This document shows, one piece after another, positions 34,928-46,190 of a stretch of 64,000 nucleotides of DNA. The notes under the pieces are model-generated. The model saw only the letters and a list, made by a program, of their open reading frames with translations, was not told where the DNA came from and made no database searches. The DNA lies in NCBI GenBank assembly GCA_039619475.1, contig CM077115.1:594481643-594545642 (forward strand), in the 5' to 3' direction. This stretch comes from Icerya purchasi (lineage: Eukaryota > Arthropoda > Insecta > Hemiptera > Monophlebidae). The translations under genes were made by a program, and so were the position numbers. Numbering within the stretch: position 1 is the stretch's first letter; each line of letters starts with the position of its first letter.

Positions 34928-36079
34928 GTAAGTATGGCGAAAGAAAGAAGTAGTAACCGCAGTCTATAAATTAACTTGAACGCTATAACTGAACAAAAAA
35001 GAACGAACAAAATATTAATATTTTATCATAATATTACAAGAATAGAAACGTGGTGATTTTATTTTTAATTAAAAAATTGAACAAATATATAATATATATA
35101 TATGTATGTATGTAGTTACTTTTATCTAGCACTCTGTCAGTCCAAACTGCCGTGTTGTGACACGCAGAATCAGGATTATAAAAACAATAAAAATAAATTA
35201 TTCACTGGAAATGAATTATAACGTCCTTAAAAAAAAGTTAACGAGTCCGCTATTTCATCGGGAAAAGGCTTAAATTTTAATTGAAAAATTTGTTTGATTG
35301 AGACAAGTATACAGAGCTCAGTTAAATACAAGCTGGCAAAAATAAGAACTGAATATTGATCTGATGGTTACGTGATTTTTTTTACAGACTAACGGGGTAG
35401 CATTTTTGTAAATGAAGTTTCTCAAATTAGAAAAATAAATATTCATATCGGAGCGCTTAAATTTAATTCTGGAAAGTAACAGCCGCCTCCTGATTATATT
35501 TTTACAAAAGTGAAAAGCATCTTTATCAATAGTCATTTTTTTTAGAGCCACCTCTCTTTTCACCTTTATCTAATAGTTTAATGTAGAAGACGAAATTTAT
35601 TCTAAAACACCTTTTTTCGTCGAAAAACTGATCGAGATAAAAGTAAAATTAAATCATTAAAACAATGAAACATTTCGCCTAATTAACAACGTGTCAGATG
35701 AATATAATATGGTCCTTTATTTAATTTATAATAAATAAATTATTTTACATTAAACAGCTTAATAGTATCTTTCCGAAACTGATTGCATTAAAGTTCTGTT
35801 TTAATTATTAAATTGTGAAAAAATCATCTTGTTTACAATAATTTAGAAATATTTGTCTTATGAAATACTTCATTTGGGGGGGGGGGTAGAAAAATAAACG
35901 GAGAATAGATTTTTAACCGCGATTAGTGTTCGCAATTTAAATGGAATAAAATAATTTAAATAAATTAGAAAAAAAAAAAAACAGAACAGTTTGAATTTTA
36001 GGAAAGCTGCAACTACCGCGAAAAAATTCCGTTGTTGTAAATATACCGTTTGATTTATAATGTCATGTTTTTGATGCAG
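34928..36079 (+). other. Intron 4, nothing recognised
   Basis: 1.15-kb AT-rich intron with a short (TA)n run near 35090-35104 and a G run at 35876-35886. No element was recognised. Confidence 0.55.
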
Positions 36080-36229
36080 GTAATGTTGCAGTTGGATTTG
36101 TATGAAGAGAAATTAAATTTAAACGATGATATAAGCACGCGCATTTCGTTACTAAAAATAATCGATGAAATTACGCAGCTATCCTTAGAGGAAGGTCAAC
36201 CATTGTTAGAAAAAGCTCCATACTCTTAC
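36080..36229 (+). CDS. Spectrin-repeat gene, visible exon 5 (internal)
   Basis: Internal exon of 150 nt in phase 0, coding residues 287-336: VMLQLDLYEEKLNLNDDIST, ending PLLEKAPYSY. The acceptor gatgcag ends at 36079, and the donor GTAAGT begins at 36230. SAQN from exon 4 runs directly into VMLQLDLYEE, which keeps the helical register. Confidence 0.9.
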
Positions 36230-36700
36230 GTAAGTGTTTGTTTTAATTAGTTTACTATTTTCAACTTTTTACACGGAAATACATTCGGAAATTTAAAAAT
36301 ATAATTACAAATATTTTCGGTAAAATAGGACTAGTAAATTCACTTTATTTTTCAATAAAATCGCAATCTTTTTAACCGTGCATTAGAGATAATAAAGATC
36401 TTCAAGTTCATTTTGTACTACACATCTACGGTATTAGCGCTTATTGAAAAAGTAACATGAATAGTACGTTGTCGTTGGATGGTACTTCTTTTAAGGTTTT
36501 CTTTTTTTTTTCGGGCTTTAAACTTAAATTCCACTGATCGTCTGTTTCTGTCACTTATTAATCTCAGTCGTATCTTATACTATTAACTATACCAATATTC
36601 TACTTCTTCTTACAAAATCATAAACTGCATGATCATATTATGTGGACACGGAATATTCAGTAATAATAACGCCCGATGGAGATCAGAAATGTGCAAAGTA
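36230..36700 (+). other. Start of intron 5, nothing recognised
   Basis: AT-rich sequence up to the T run at 36701, which is the poly(A) end of a minus-strand LINE. Confidence 0.5.
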
Positions 36701-37445
36701 TTTTTTTTTTTGGGCTTGGCCGACTTAGGGCAGTTACCCAGGACAATTGAACTAGATTAGAGAATAGATTTGGATCCGGTCAGAGATCGATGACCCGGAA
36801 AGAGAAGAATAGGAACCACCTTTGAAGACGGGGCAAAGCTAAGATATAGGAAGCACTATATAGAGTAGGATAATTCAGCTTTAATAATTAAACGTACAGC
36901 ATGTTACGTTCGGAGGAAAGACTGGAGCATTTAAACAGCACGTGGTCAGGATCACAAACGAAGGAACAGTCGCCAGAGTGCAAGGGACAATAAGGGGATG
37001 GGAAAAGAGAATAAAACGATACCGTGCGGATGGTAGTAATATTATGATTGAATCGCAGATGGCAGATAGCGATAATGAAAAAACGTTTAAGAGTAGGAAA
37101 ATGATAGAACCAAGAACAAGAAGGGGGTCTAGGCTGAATAGTAAAATGAGTTAGGATTGGAAAAGGAGCGATTATCTACATCCGACACCAAAGTCTGACA
37201 TGCATTCTTTTGGAGAGGGGAAGTATGTTGTGACTAGGAATCTTTTTAACAAAATGTGGAGAGTGTAGCGCTAAGCGTGCTAAGCAGTCCACCGTCTCGT
37301 TACCGTCAATACCCGCACGACTTGGAACCCAAAGCAGGTCGATGGAAATGGAATGGGAAAGGGAAAGACTATAGATGAGAGAACGTATACGGAAAACAAT
37401 AAAATCGAGGGAATATGAGGGAAAGGGAGAGGATATAAAATACGA
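36701..37445 (-). mobile_element. I-clade LINE RNase H and 3' end
   Basis: Minus-strand frame 37176-37472 includes RSLIYSLSLSHSISIDLLWV, then PSRAGIDGNETVDCLARLA, the end of an RNase H domain in which the usual PxH is PSR. The His of the GHxGIxGNE motif is therefore lost. Downstream to 36701 the sequence is the degraded C-terminal region, ending in an A tract (Ts at 36701-36711 on the + strand). Confidence 0.8.
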
Positions 37446-38121
37446 AACATTGTAAGAACATGTGATCCGCATCAGCCACTTTACCTACGTTACTTGGAAT
37501 AGTATAGAAAATCAATCCGCCCGATTTTATATAGAAAAGCAGGCAGCATCATATTTATCCCAGTGCCTAATCTACAGATTTCTACAGATATTCGAGTATG
37601 ACAACCGGGAATACCATGGTTTGGCAGGGATATTCCATTAGAATTTTTTTATAATATTTGTTAGTATATGGATTGCACCACAGAGCCTCCCAATATTCTT
37701 TATGCATTAACCTGATTATATGTAATAAATCCTCGGATGAGATATGCCGTAGAATCCTACAATTACCAACTGCGCGTTCCAATTGTCGGCAACCTCATTC
37801 CCATATATACCCACATGGGCTGGAATCCATGCAAATTGCATTGATAGGCCGGAAGCTTTCAAAGAAAAGACAGATGATTTAATCGAAGCTAATATGTAAT
37901 TTATAATTTATAATTATATGTAATTTTTGATAAAGACATCAAAGAACTTTTCGAGTAGTCCGATATAATCAAAATATTTTTTCCGTTATCAGAAGATAAC
38001 ATGAACGTTAAAGCTCGTGCCACCGCTATGCATTCCGCCGTATAAATAAGAAATTTTTTAACGACGCCTAGTTGCGGAATGACAAATGCCGCACCTACTA
38101 CATCCTCCTTTTTTGAACCAT

Positions 38122-38124
<3 letters not shown>
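37445..38124 (-). mobile_element. Second LINE RNase H fragment, different family
   Basis: On the minus strand a frame starting at the edge of a TA microsatellite reads YADGSKKEDVVGAAFV and LIYTAECIAVARALTFM, with both acidic RNase H residues present. A degraded NAICMDSSPCGYIWE-like block (FAWIPAHVGIxGNE) follows, then ISSEDLLHIIRLMHKEYWEA and a DADHMFLQC knuckle near 37460. The wording differs from the neighbouring copy, so it is a separate element. Its 5' truncation coincides with the microsatellite. Confidence 0.75.

Positions 38125-38160
<36 letters not shown>
38125..38160 (+). repeat. (TA)n microsatellite
   Basis: Eighteen ta units, directly abutting the truncated 5' edge of the minus-strand LINE. 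Confidence 0.95.
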
Positions 38161-38168
<8 letters not shown>

Positions 38169-39242
38169 TAGTTTCCAACAATATATTACAATTGAAATAT
38201 CCATTGTATATACGTGAGTATTACCGAGAGAGGTACACTAGCCTTAACAGTGTGGCGTGCATGATTTGTGTCGACGATATTAGGATTCGAAACTACCTCT
38301 AATTGAACATAAACATAGAAATAATATTTAAAAAAGAATCCCTTTAATACATATATATAGGTGAGGCAGTGGTCAACTTTACCGCACTTGCGCCGTTATA
38401 TAATAGAAAAATAAAAATAAATTAACAGTCACTGGTTGTAAAGGGGAAGAAAAAAGTATTGAAATATTCATGACAAAATTAAAAACCTCTTCTTATCTTT
38501 ATATCAATTTTTTTTTTTTTTTTAGTTATTTTGTAATAAATGGAAAGAAACAACTCTAGTCGCTTATATATATATGTGAATAAAAACGATGATTATTTCC
38601 TTTTTTTTTTTTTTATCAATTCTCTCACTCAGTAAACTTACATACGTAGAGAACATCGGCTGAAACGTGATTAATAAAATAGTCGATGATTAACATACAG
38701 ATACACTCACACCTTTTATTAAGAGACTTTGTGTTCAACTCTGCACATCTAACGATTTTCGGCAGTAGCTGACATAAAAGATGATTTAAAAAATTAATCG
38801 AAATCGGCGCACTGTCAAATTTCAATAAAAATAGGCGTTGAAATGGTTCGTATGATCGTAAAAGTTGGCAGTTTTTTATTCGTTTATTTGTAAACTTTTC
38901 ATCTATCGTAGCTGTTTCAATATTTTACAATGATAAATAATTGCTGTATTTTATAACATAATTATTTTATAACTTTTTCAAATTTTCAAATTTAAGGGAA
39001 GCTCTACTACACATATGCGCTCAAAAATAAAGGGATAAATTTTTGGCAAGCTTTACGTTATAGAAATATAATATGTGAAATTTTATTTAGATCGGTTGTC
39101 AATTCCTGGAGAATTTTACTTGCCTGTTTTGAAAATGCATTTTCAAGAAAATGTATGTAAAATTTTTCGAACAAATTTTCTCGAGATACATTTATTTAAT
39201 ATTCACATGAAATAGTCGACGTCTAGGCACTGTCGTTGAGGT

Positions 39243-39273
<31 letters not shown>

Positions 39274-39649
39274 GGTGTTTGCGTTCAATTTTGATTTTTT
39301 TTCCGCCGCATGCTCCAGCTTCCTTTGCTGGCAGTGATGTTATGATTCAGTCAAGCTGAAGCATTAATCGGTACGAACGAAAGTGGACGTTAATTGTCTG
39401 CTATCATTAAAAGCATCCGGTCTGGAATTAATTGCTTCGAAACTTATTTTTCGTTTGTTTTTTCCGTTAAAGGCACTTAATGTAAAAATAATTATGGGAC
39501 TTGAATCTTATAAACAACACCGTCTCTGCATTAAATTTGTATTATACAAGTATGAAACTCTAAAAAAAAAAAACACATTAATAACTAAATTGTAAAAATA
39601 CTCCATTTGGAATTATCGTAATACCGTGAAAAACACTGCGATTGTGTAG
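38161..39649 (+). other. Intron sequence, nothing recognised
   Basis: AT-rich, with long T runs near 38509-38524, 38600-38614 and 39246-39274. No gene or element was recognised. Confidence 0.45.
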
Positions 39650-39657
39650 AACCATGT

Positions 39658-40471
39658 ACGCGTTCCTGTACTCCGAGTCCTTCAGACTTCTTTCTTTCTG
39701 TTCTATCTTCTCGGCCGAATCGATTTCAGTTCTTCGTGCCATTCATTTTATATCCTAAATTTCTGATCGCTTTCGACTCCAAAGGCGTTCTTCAAGGCAT
39801 CTCCTCTCCTCCTTTTCATTCTTCTAACGGTATCATTCTCTCTTTTCGAACTTTCGTCTTCTCTTTGTTCTCGTCTCGTTCCATTCTCATAGAATTTCTA
39901 TGGGTTCGTAGTAATTCCGATATTGAGGGCAATGACTCAGTTGACTCTTTCCCTTCTTCACACATTCTTTCTCTATCACGCTCTAATCATTTCAAACTTT
40001 GGTCTCACATGTATCCATCTTTATTCTCTAATCATTATTCATACTACTGTCTTATTCAACCGGTTTTTCCTGCCTTGGTTTCATTCTATTCCTGTCTGTC
40101 GTCAGTCCACTGTTGTTTCCTTAATTAGACTCAGAATCAATCATTCTCTACTCCCTTCTTCTCGCTTTCGTTTTTCTTTAGCTCTTTCTCCTTTCTGTTT
40201 TCTTTATGCCTCTGAGCCTCCTTGTATTTGTGACTCAAATCATATCCCTTTAGAACGTTCTGCATTCCTTAACGAATGCTCCCTTCCTTACGCCCAACTT
40301 TTAGCTTCTTCCTACTCCCTTTAACGCTTCCTATAATTGCTTTCAGTTATTTCGTTGCTGCTGTCCTTTGTTTTTTCCATTTCTGACCTCCTGGCTATTT
40401 AGTGTTCTATCTCTTAATTTATCATGTTGTTGAGTCAAGGCCGCTGGCGCGCCCAGGGTAAGAAAAAACAA
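39658..40471 (+). mobile_element. 5'-truncated I-clade LINE (RNase H to 3' end)
   Basis: The frame at 39736-40128 reads IAFDSKGVLQGISSPP (second catalytic Asp kept) and LWVRSNSDIEGNDSVDSF, where the GH of the RNase H motif is changed. A frame at 39923-40324 carries RLRINHSLLPSSRFRFSLAL and a degraded knuckle region. It ends gcgcgcccagggta plus an A-rich tract. The octamer aaccatgt occurs at 39650-39657 and 40472-40479 as a probable target-site duplication. Confidence 0.85.
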
Positions 40472-40479
40472 AACCATGT

Positions 40480-41199
40480 CCCGGAAACAAGTTGTATTTC
40501 TTCATAATTAATGCTTTTTCAATATTTTTCGTACTATGCAATTTGAATTATTGTTAAAAACCTGTCTCATAATTATTTTTAGCGAAATCGGAAACGTGCG
40601 GCATGGCGCATTAAAATTTCAATTAAACAGTATCGTGGAAACAACTAGATGCTGCCACGACGACGATTAAAACGGTACTGCTCCGTGCCCAACCTGATGT
40701 GTTGTGGCGTGACAACGTTAACAAAAACTAGCTAGAAGTTTCTAGAATAACGCTTCTAGATCACCGTACAAAATCCCTGCCTGACTTTTCGGGATTTTTC
40801 CATAATCTTCCCTCGACTCAATGTTTGCTCGGAACATTTTTTAAACGACGCGCACTCACATCGAACTTATCTAGTAATCTCCGATATCGGCCGCTACCAA
40901 CAATTCACACGCATACAGTCTCAACCCTGACGCAACTGTCCGTTCGACCTCGTACGGGAATTTCAGTTTTAGCCGATAAGCATCTCGCCGAATGAAACGG
41001 TGTTCGAGAGACCATGAATTAATGATTTTATCAGAGAAAATATTTTTGTAATTCAAACACAACTGAAAGATCGCGCTGTAGGTACCGAAGCCGTCTCAAT
41101 ACACATTTGCTTTCAAGGGATTAGTTAATTCGCGGGGAAACATACAAGGTATTTTACGACTTTCAGAGAGCCCCTTTAAAAATTAGTAAATATTTGGTA
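40480..41199 (+). other. Intron sequence, one HSE-like site, otherwise unassigned
   Basis: Less AT-rich than most of the introns, especially 40590-41000. A 63-codon minus-strand frame at 40871-41062 matches no family I recognise. Confidence 0.4.
40735..40747 (+). promoter_or_regulatory. Sequence matching a three-unit heat-shock element
   Basis: gaagtttctagaa has the GAAnnTTCnnGAA pattern bound by HSF trimers, with a further TTCTAGA eleven bases on. It is intronic; no TATA box, start site or gene in the right place was found. A match by chance or an old transposon promoter is possible. Confidence 0.3.
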
Positions 41200-41640
41200 T
41201 CTCGTAGTTTGCAGCTTTTAAGTTTCCTCTTCCTCAACTTTTCCCTTAAACCTTCTACAATCTCTGCTATTTGTCGCTTTCGGCATCACTTTCACGGTTT
41301 TCATCTACTTCTATTCCACTTTTTCCTTTTCATCCCCCTTCTAATTACTATCCTTGTGACCTTGATATCATGTTTTATTTGAAAATGCTCGGCCTTTTCT
41401 AATAGACAATCGTCCTTCTACACGCTATTTTATTAAAACTCGATATTCTTACTCCCCTTATCGGTGTTTCTCAGGTTCTCTCATTTTCTTCTGCTTCTGT
41501 TATTCCTGCCCTTGAATTATTTTTATTCCCTGTATCTTTAAATGTTTAAAAACAAGAACTTTATTTTCTCCTTCTTCCCATTTCTTGGGCTAATGTCCTC
41601 GTTGACAAACCCATTGGAAAATAAAAGTTTCCCCATTTTT
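41200..41640 (+). mobile_element. Pyrimidine-rich LINE-like fragment
   Basis: Strong C/T bias and Phe/Leu/Ser-rich broken frames resemble the I-clade LINE tails nearby, for example the ctcgttgacaaac block near 41600 and ctggttgacaag near 13955. No intact motif is visible, so this is a tentative call. Confidence 0.4.
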
Positions 41641-42130
41641 ATCGCGTGCTCCATAAGAAAATCATTTTTGGATCAGATTGATATATTATAGATTGTTGTT
41701 TATTTAGCTGTAATGATGAAAATACAGCGTGTTTTATTTTTTCAACATTATTACAATTTCACCGTATATAAAAAATCCATAATGATAATTTATAATTTGT
41801 GTACTGCAAAAACTATTGTGTATTTGCCTTTTTAAGTATTAATGGAGTGTCTTCAACCAGTTACACGCCTTTTTCTTTTTAAATACTACTGTATGTTTTT
41901 AAATCAAAATTACTGGTATAATTTATGTTTGTAATTTCATAATAAACATGCTTTTAATTATTACACCTACCTGAAGTGCAATTTTGTTAATTTTTTTCAC
42001 AACGAAACTTTTATGACACAAGCTTTTACAGCTTACGCGAATGAAAGTATTTTTGATTTTTTAAATTTAGTTTCTTGTATAAAATTTTTACACACCCACA
42101 CACATATATATACATATATGTATATATATA

Positions 42131-42505
42131 ACTCGGCCGCTTTGGCCTCGCAAGGGGCTCTACCCCTTGACCTCTCTTGCTTACGTTTTTATTTATTTCT
42201 CTTCTATACTTGGTATAAAATGATCAAAATTTACAACGTCATTCTTACTGGCATCAACACAAAAAAAAATAACATAATCACAAAAATCCTATCCTAACAT
42301 TTAACTTTCATTATATAAAATTAAGACATTTTTTTGTTACATATTTCATTACATAAAATTCTGACATTTTTTAAATAACAATAACAAAAATCCTATAAAA
42401 TATAACAAACGTTACATAAATTTAGGACATTTTGCGTTACATAAAATTGAAACATTTTTTTGGGACCTTTTTTTCTACTGGGTGCTGGCCTAAGAATTAC
42501 GTTTT
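42131..42505 (+). repeat. Short interspersed repeat family 1, copy C
   Basis: Starts ctcggccgctttggcctcgc next to a (TA)n tract and ends taagaattacgtttt at about 42491. The inner inverted counterpart acaacgtcattctta is at 42233-42247. The part after about 42290 holds several imperfect copies of a 20-odd-base unit around ttacataaaattg-gacattttt. It lies about 910 bases from inverted copy D. Confidence 0.82.
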
Positions 42506-43418
42506 AATTAATATATATTGTTGTATTTCCGGGTTCCGGACCAGCAACGCAATTTCTGTTGTTCGGCCAACTGTGCCCTTTAAACTATATTTTTTCTTAA
42601 TTTTAATTTATGGAGATCTAATCAAATATCGGTACATCACGAAACAATGTTGAAGAATTTTTATTTTTTTTTACCAACTAGTACGAACTTGTGCGTTTTG
42701 TATTCCACGATGCTACCCGCTTTGCACCGTGATGTAAAGTGCGAGAGTCTCTAGTTCAATGGAACGAGTAAAAGAACGATACGTATTTATTATGTATACA
42801 TATATATATATATATTCACACTGAATGTAAGCAAACTTAATTATCGACACGCGCGTGAACTGACGATGATCTCATTTTTGCGCCGAGCTATGTATACTCC
42901 AGCTCTCGATCGGTGCAAAAAACAAGCGAGAACTGAACTGCGATCTACCTTTTTGCTTTAATCAATATATCTTAAAATTAGCTCTGCTCAATGTGTGTGC
43001 TGTCGTAGCTGTTCAACCACGAACCCAGCTTGTCTAGCTATTATATCAGAGATATACATTCTAATAATAATAATAATTAATTTGCGTTGAGACTTTCCGC
43101 CCGACGATGATAATAATAAGAAATTTCCATTTAGCTTGCGGGTCACTAGCTTCTCGGATATTCTTAATGATTTACTTACCTCAAACTTTTTTATGAAATT
43201 AGATTACGTTAATTTCTTAATTTTTAAATAATTATTATTTTTTCATTCGTGGGTTACAACAGCTGTGTCACCAAACTATGGAACTTAAATGCAAATTTAA
43301 ATGACATAGTATGCCAGTAATCGTATATGGCACATACATCGAGGTAATTTTTCACGGTATATAGACATATTCATCATTCACAATGTCGCACACATTATTA
43401 TTATTCTTTATATTAATT
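42506..43418 (+). other. Intron spacer between inverted repeat copies C and D
   Basis: Moderately AT-rich DNA with a short (TA)n near 42798-42814. I see nothing coding. Confidence 0.45.
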
Positions 43419-43842
43419 ACAACGTAATTCTTAGGCTACCCCCCATTCAAAAAAATGTCCCAATTTTATGCAACGCAGAATGTACCAATAAAATGTCCCA
43501 AATTTATGTAACGCAGAATTTTCCAAAAAAATGTCCTAATTTTATGTAAGGTTTTTTATATTTTATAGGATTTTTGTTATTGTCATTTAAAAAATGTCAC
43601 AATTTTATGTAACGAAATATGCAACGAAAAATGTAACGAAACAATATCTTAATTTTTTATAATGAAAATTAAATGTTAGGATAGGATTTTTGTGATTATG
43701 TTATTTTTTTTTGCGTTGATGCCAGTAAGAATTACGTTGTAAATTTCGATCATTTTATACAAAGTATAGAAGAGAAAGAGACAGAAACGAAAGTAAGAGG
43801 GGTCAAGGGGCACAGTCCCTTGCGAGGCCAAAATGGCCGAGT
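43419..43842 (-). repeat. Short interspersed repeat family 1, copy D
   Basis: Starts acaacgtaattctta at 43419-43433 and ends gcgaggccaaaatggccgag by 43840, followed by a TA-rich tract. Between them are at least four imperfect tandem copies of an aaatgtcccaattttatgta unit. Confidence 0.85.
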
Positions 43843-44564
43843 TTATATATATTTATATATATGTTCTTTTCCTTATTTTTATATATACAAAAAAACAAAT
43901 TGCAAACGACATAGCAAACAGAAACACAAGAAAAAAAATTATTCACGACAACAGGTAACTGGTAACATAATTCTGAACGACGATATGATATAATAAAAAC
44001 AGATCACGTATCATTCTCTAACACGCATTCCCGAAATATGCTGTTATCAGACTATTACACATTCTCATTATCAGTAGATGATCGGATCATCTTTATTTAC
44101 CTTTTCACTTCATCGGTTTAAATACTAACAGACATGACCATTTGCATTTTATGCTTAATGCACTACACTCATCAATTTAATTATTTATTTAGAACATTTT
44201 ATCGCCATTATTCATATATTACTTCTGTAGAATTATCCAGTGTAGCCGATAAACCAAAATATTCTGTCTGAATAGTAATCATATTTAATTTTTTCTCGTT
44301 TTTCTTGTTTTGTATATAATATATAATAATCATGTTTATACTAATGACAGAATGGTAGCAAGACCCAAACCATATAATATATGTAAGGATATCAGTATGT
44401 GAGGCAGAAACACTTCCTATAATTATTCACCAACATTCGTATGTACACCTATATATCCTATAAAGCAGCAAGGCCAAAAATAGTAGGGCACGTTCTATAG
44501 TATCTGAAAAGTTAATTTTTTTTTTTAATTTACGTTTTTTCTTCATCTGATTATAGAACTATGA
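43843..44564 (+). other. Intron sequence, nothing recognised
   Basis: AT-rich DNA with TA-rich tracts near 43842-43865 and no gene or element recognised. Confidence 0.45.
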
Positions 44565-45040
44565 AACCCCAAAAATTAGAAAATTAAAGGGTCCAAATTT
44601 TGGAAAAAGTAAAAATCAAGTTTTAAGAAAAATTTTCTAAAAAGATTTACAAACTGTTATAGCTGCGAATTTGATTTTTTTTGGTAAATCGGCGTATTTT
44701 TGTCCGCAGAACATCGCAGAAATATATAAGTTTGATAATTATGAAATTTAAAGGTCAAAATTTAGGAAATTATGTACCTGAGTTGCAACATTGAAAACAA
44801 AAAAAAATCCATACTTTTTGTCAGAAGTTAGTGATTTTTTTTTTTTTTTTAGTGGCGTATTTTCACGATTAAAATGTCGGAAAAATATGGGACCCCAAAA
44901 TTTTAAAATTAAAGGTCCCAAGTTTTAAAAAATATTAAAATCAGGTTGCAATAAATTATTTTTCCCAAAATTTCATAACTTGTTCTATGTAGTTACGAGA
45001 TTGATTTTTTTTTAGTCGGCGTATTGTTTTCCACGGAACC
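44565..45040 (+). repeat. About three tandem copies of a 160-base degenerate unit
   Basis: Each unit has, in order, gaccccaaaa-like, aaattaaaggtc, ttttaaaaa...aatca, a gttatag-like stretch, gattttttttt, then cggcgtatttt. The units begin near 44565, 44730 and 44885. Divergence between units is high, so the array is old. No known satellite was recognised. Confidence 0.65.
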
Positions 45041-45272
45041 CCTTAAAAATAAAAATTCTTAAAATTTATAAATTAAAAATCAAGGCAAATAGAGCAAATA
45101 GTTCGAAAGAATAGCGAATAGTGCTGGAATAGAGTAGCGAAGGATAATTTTTTTGTCAGATGCTATTCCACAACCCGTTCCTTGAGGTGTTTTGGAGCTA
45201 TTGGTAAAAATTATTTTGCAACTGTCATGTTCGTTGATGATGCATTATGTAAAACGTAAAATGCTGGGACAT

Positions 45273-46190
45273 GTTTTTTTTTTTTTTTTTTTTTTTGAGA
45301 ATTGCTGGAGCTGAAGATCTATGCTGAGTTGTAAGTACTCCCATGGAGGTGTTGGTACCATGGCCAGTTGATATGTGGGTGGTAAAATGAATTGCATCGA
45401 ATTTAAAATTTCAGATTTACTTATGGAGAGTGGGCACCGATGTGTGAGGTGATGGCCAAAGCGAGTTCAGCGAAGGAAGATTGACCGATTGTTTAAAATG
45501 CTCCGGTTTTTGTAAATATTGAGAAAAGAAATACCAGTTTCATAAAGAACGCTAGCAGATGGAGAAACAGGAAAATCGCCAATAGCGAGTCTCACAGCAA
45601 TATGATGTATCGTGTATTGAGTGAGTTGGCGATGTTTCGATTAGTCGAAGAGTTGATTACAGGGCTGTAGTCGAGCCTCAGTTTAATCAGTGCTTGGTAG
45701 ATTCTTAATAAGGAGGAACGATCTGAGCCATACAATGTGCTAGCCAGTTTACGAATTAAATTTAGTTTTTTGGTGCAGCCTGTTTTTAATTGGTTAATAT
45801 ACGGTTTCCATGTAAGTTTCTCATCCAAAATGATTCTCCTAAATATGTTACGCTATCTGATGATGGAATGGTTACGTTATTTAGTTAGACTGAGATTTCA
45901 TGACTACAGCAACAAACTCTGCAGAAATATACATTGGTAGTTTTCGTGTTGGAAAAATTGAAGCCTTTGTAAATTGACCAAGCTTGTAATCTGTCGATGG
46001 TTTCCTGTAGTATTGACGTAACGAAGGCTAGGTCCGAATAGGAGATGAAGAAAGCTAAATCGTCTGCAAATAGGGGCCATTGGACAGACGGGAAAATTTT
46101 ATATAATTTCGTTTATGGCTATGTTGAAGAGGGTGGGACTGAGAACGGAGCTCTGAGGGAAGACCATTTATAATTGAACATAACATTTAA
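45273..46190 (-). mobile_element. I-like LINE RT fragment ending in poly(A)
   Basis: The minus strand near 46070-46040 reads LFADDLAFFISYSDLAF, keeping the RT FADD motif. Frame 45592-45828 then gives MDEKLTWKPYINQLKTGCTK and RIYQALIKLRLDYSPVI, the RT thumb. The sequence stops soon after, near SFLNIYKNRSIL, with 24 As (Ts at about 45273-45296 on the + strand). RNase H is absent, so this copy may come from an early-polyadenylated transcript. Confidence 0.8.
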
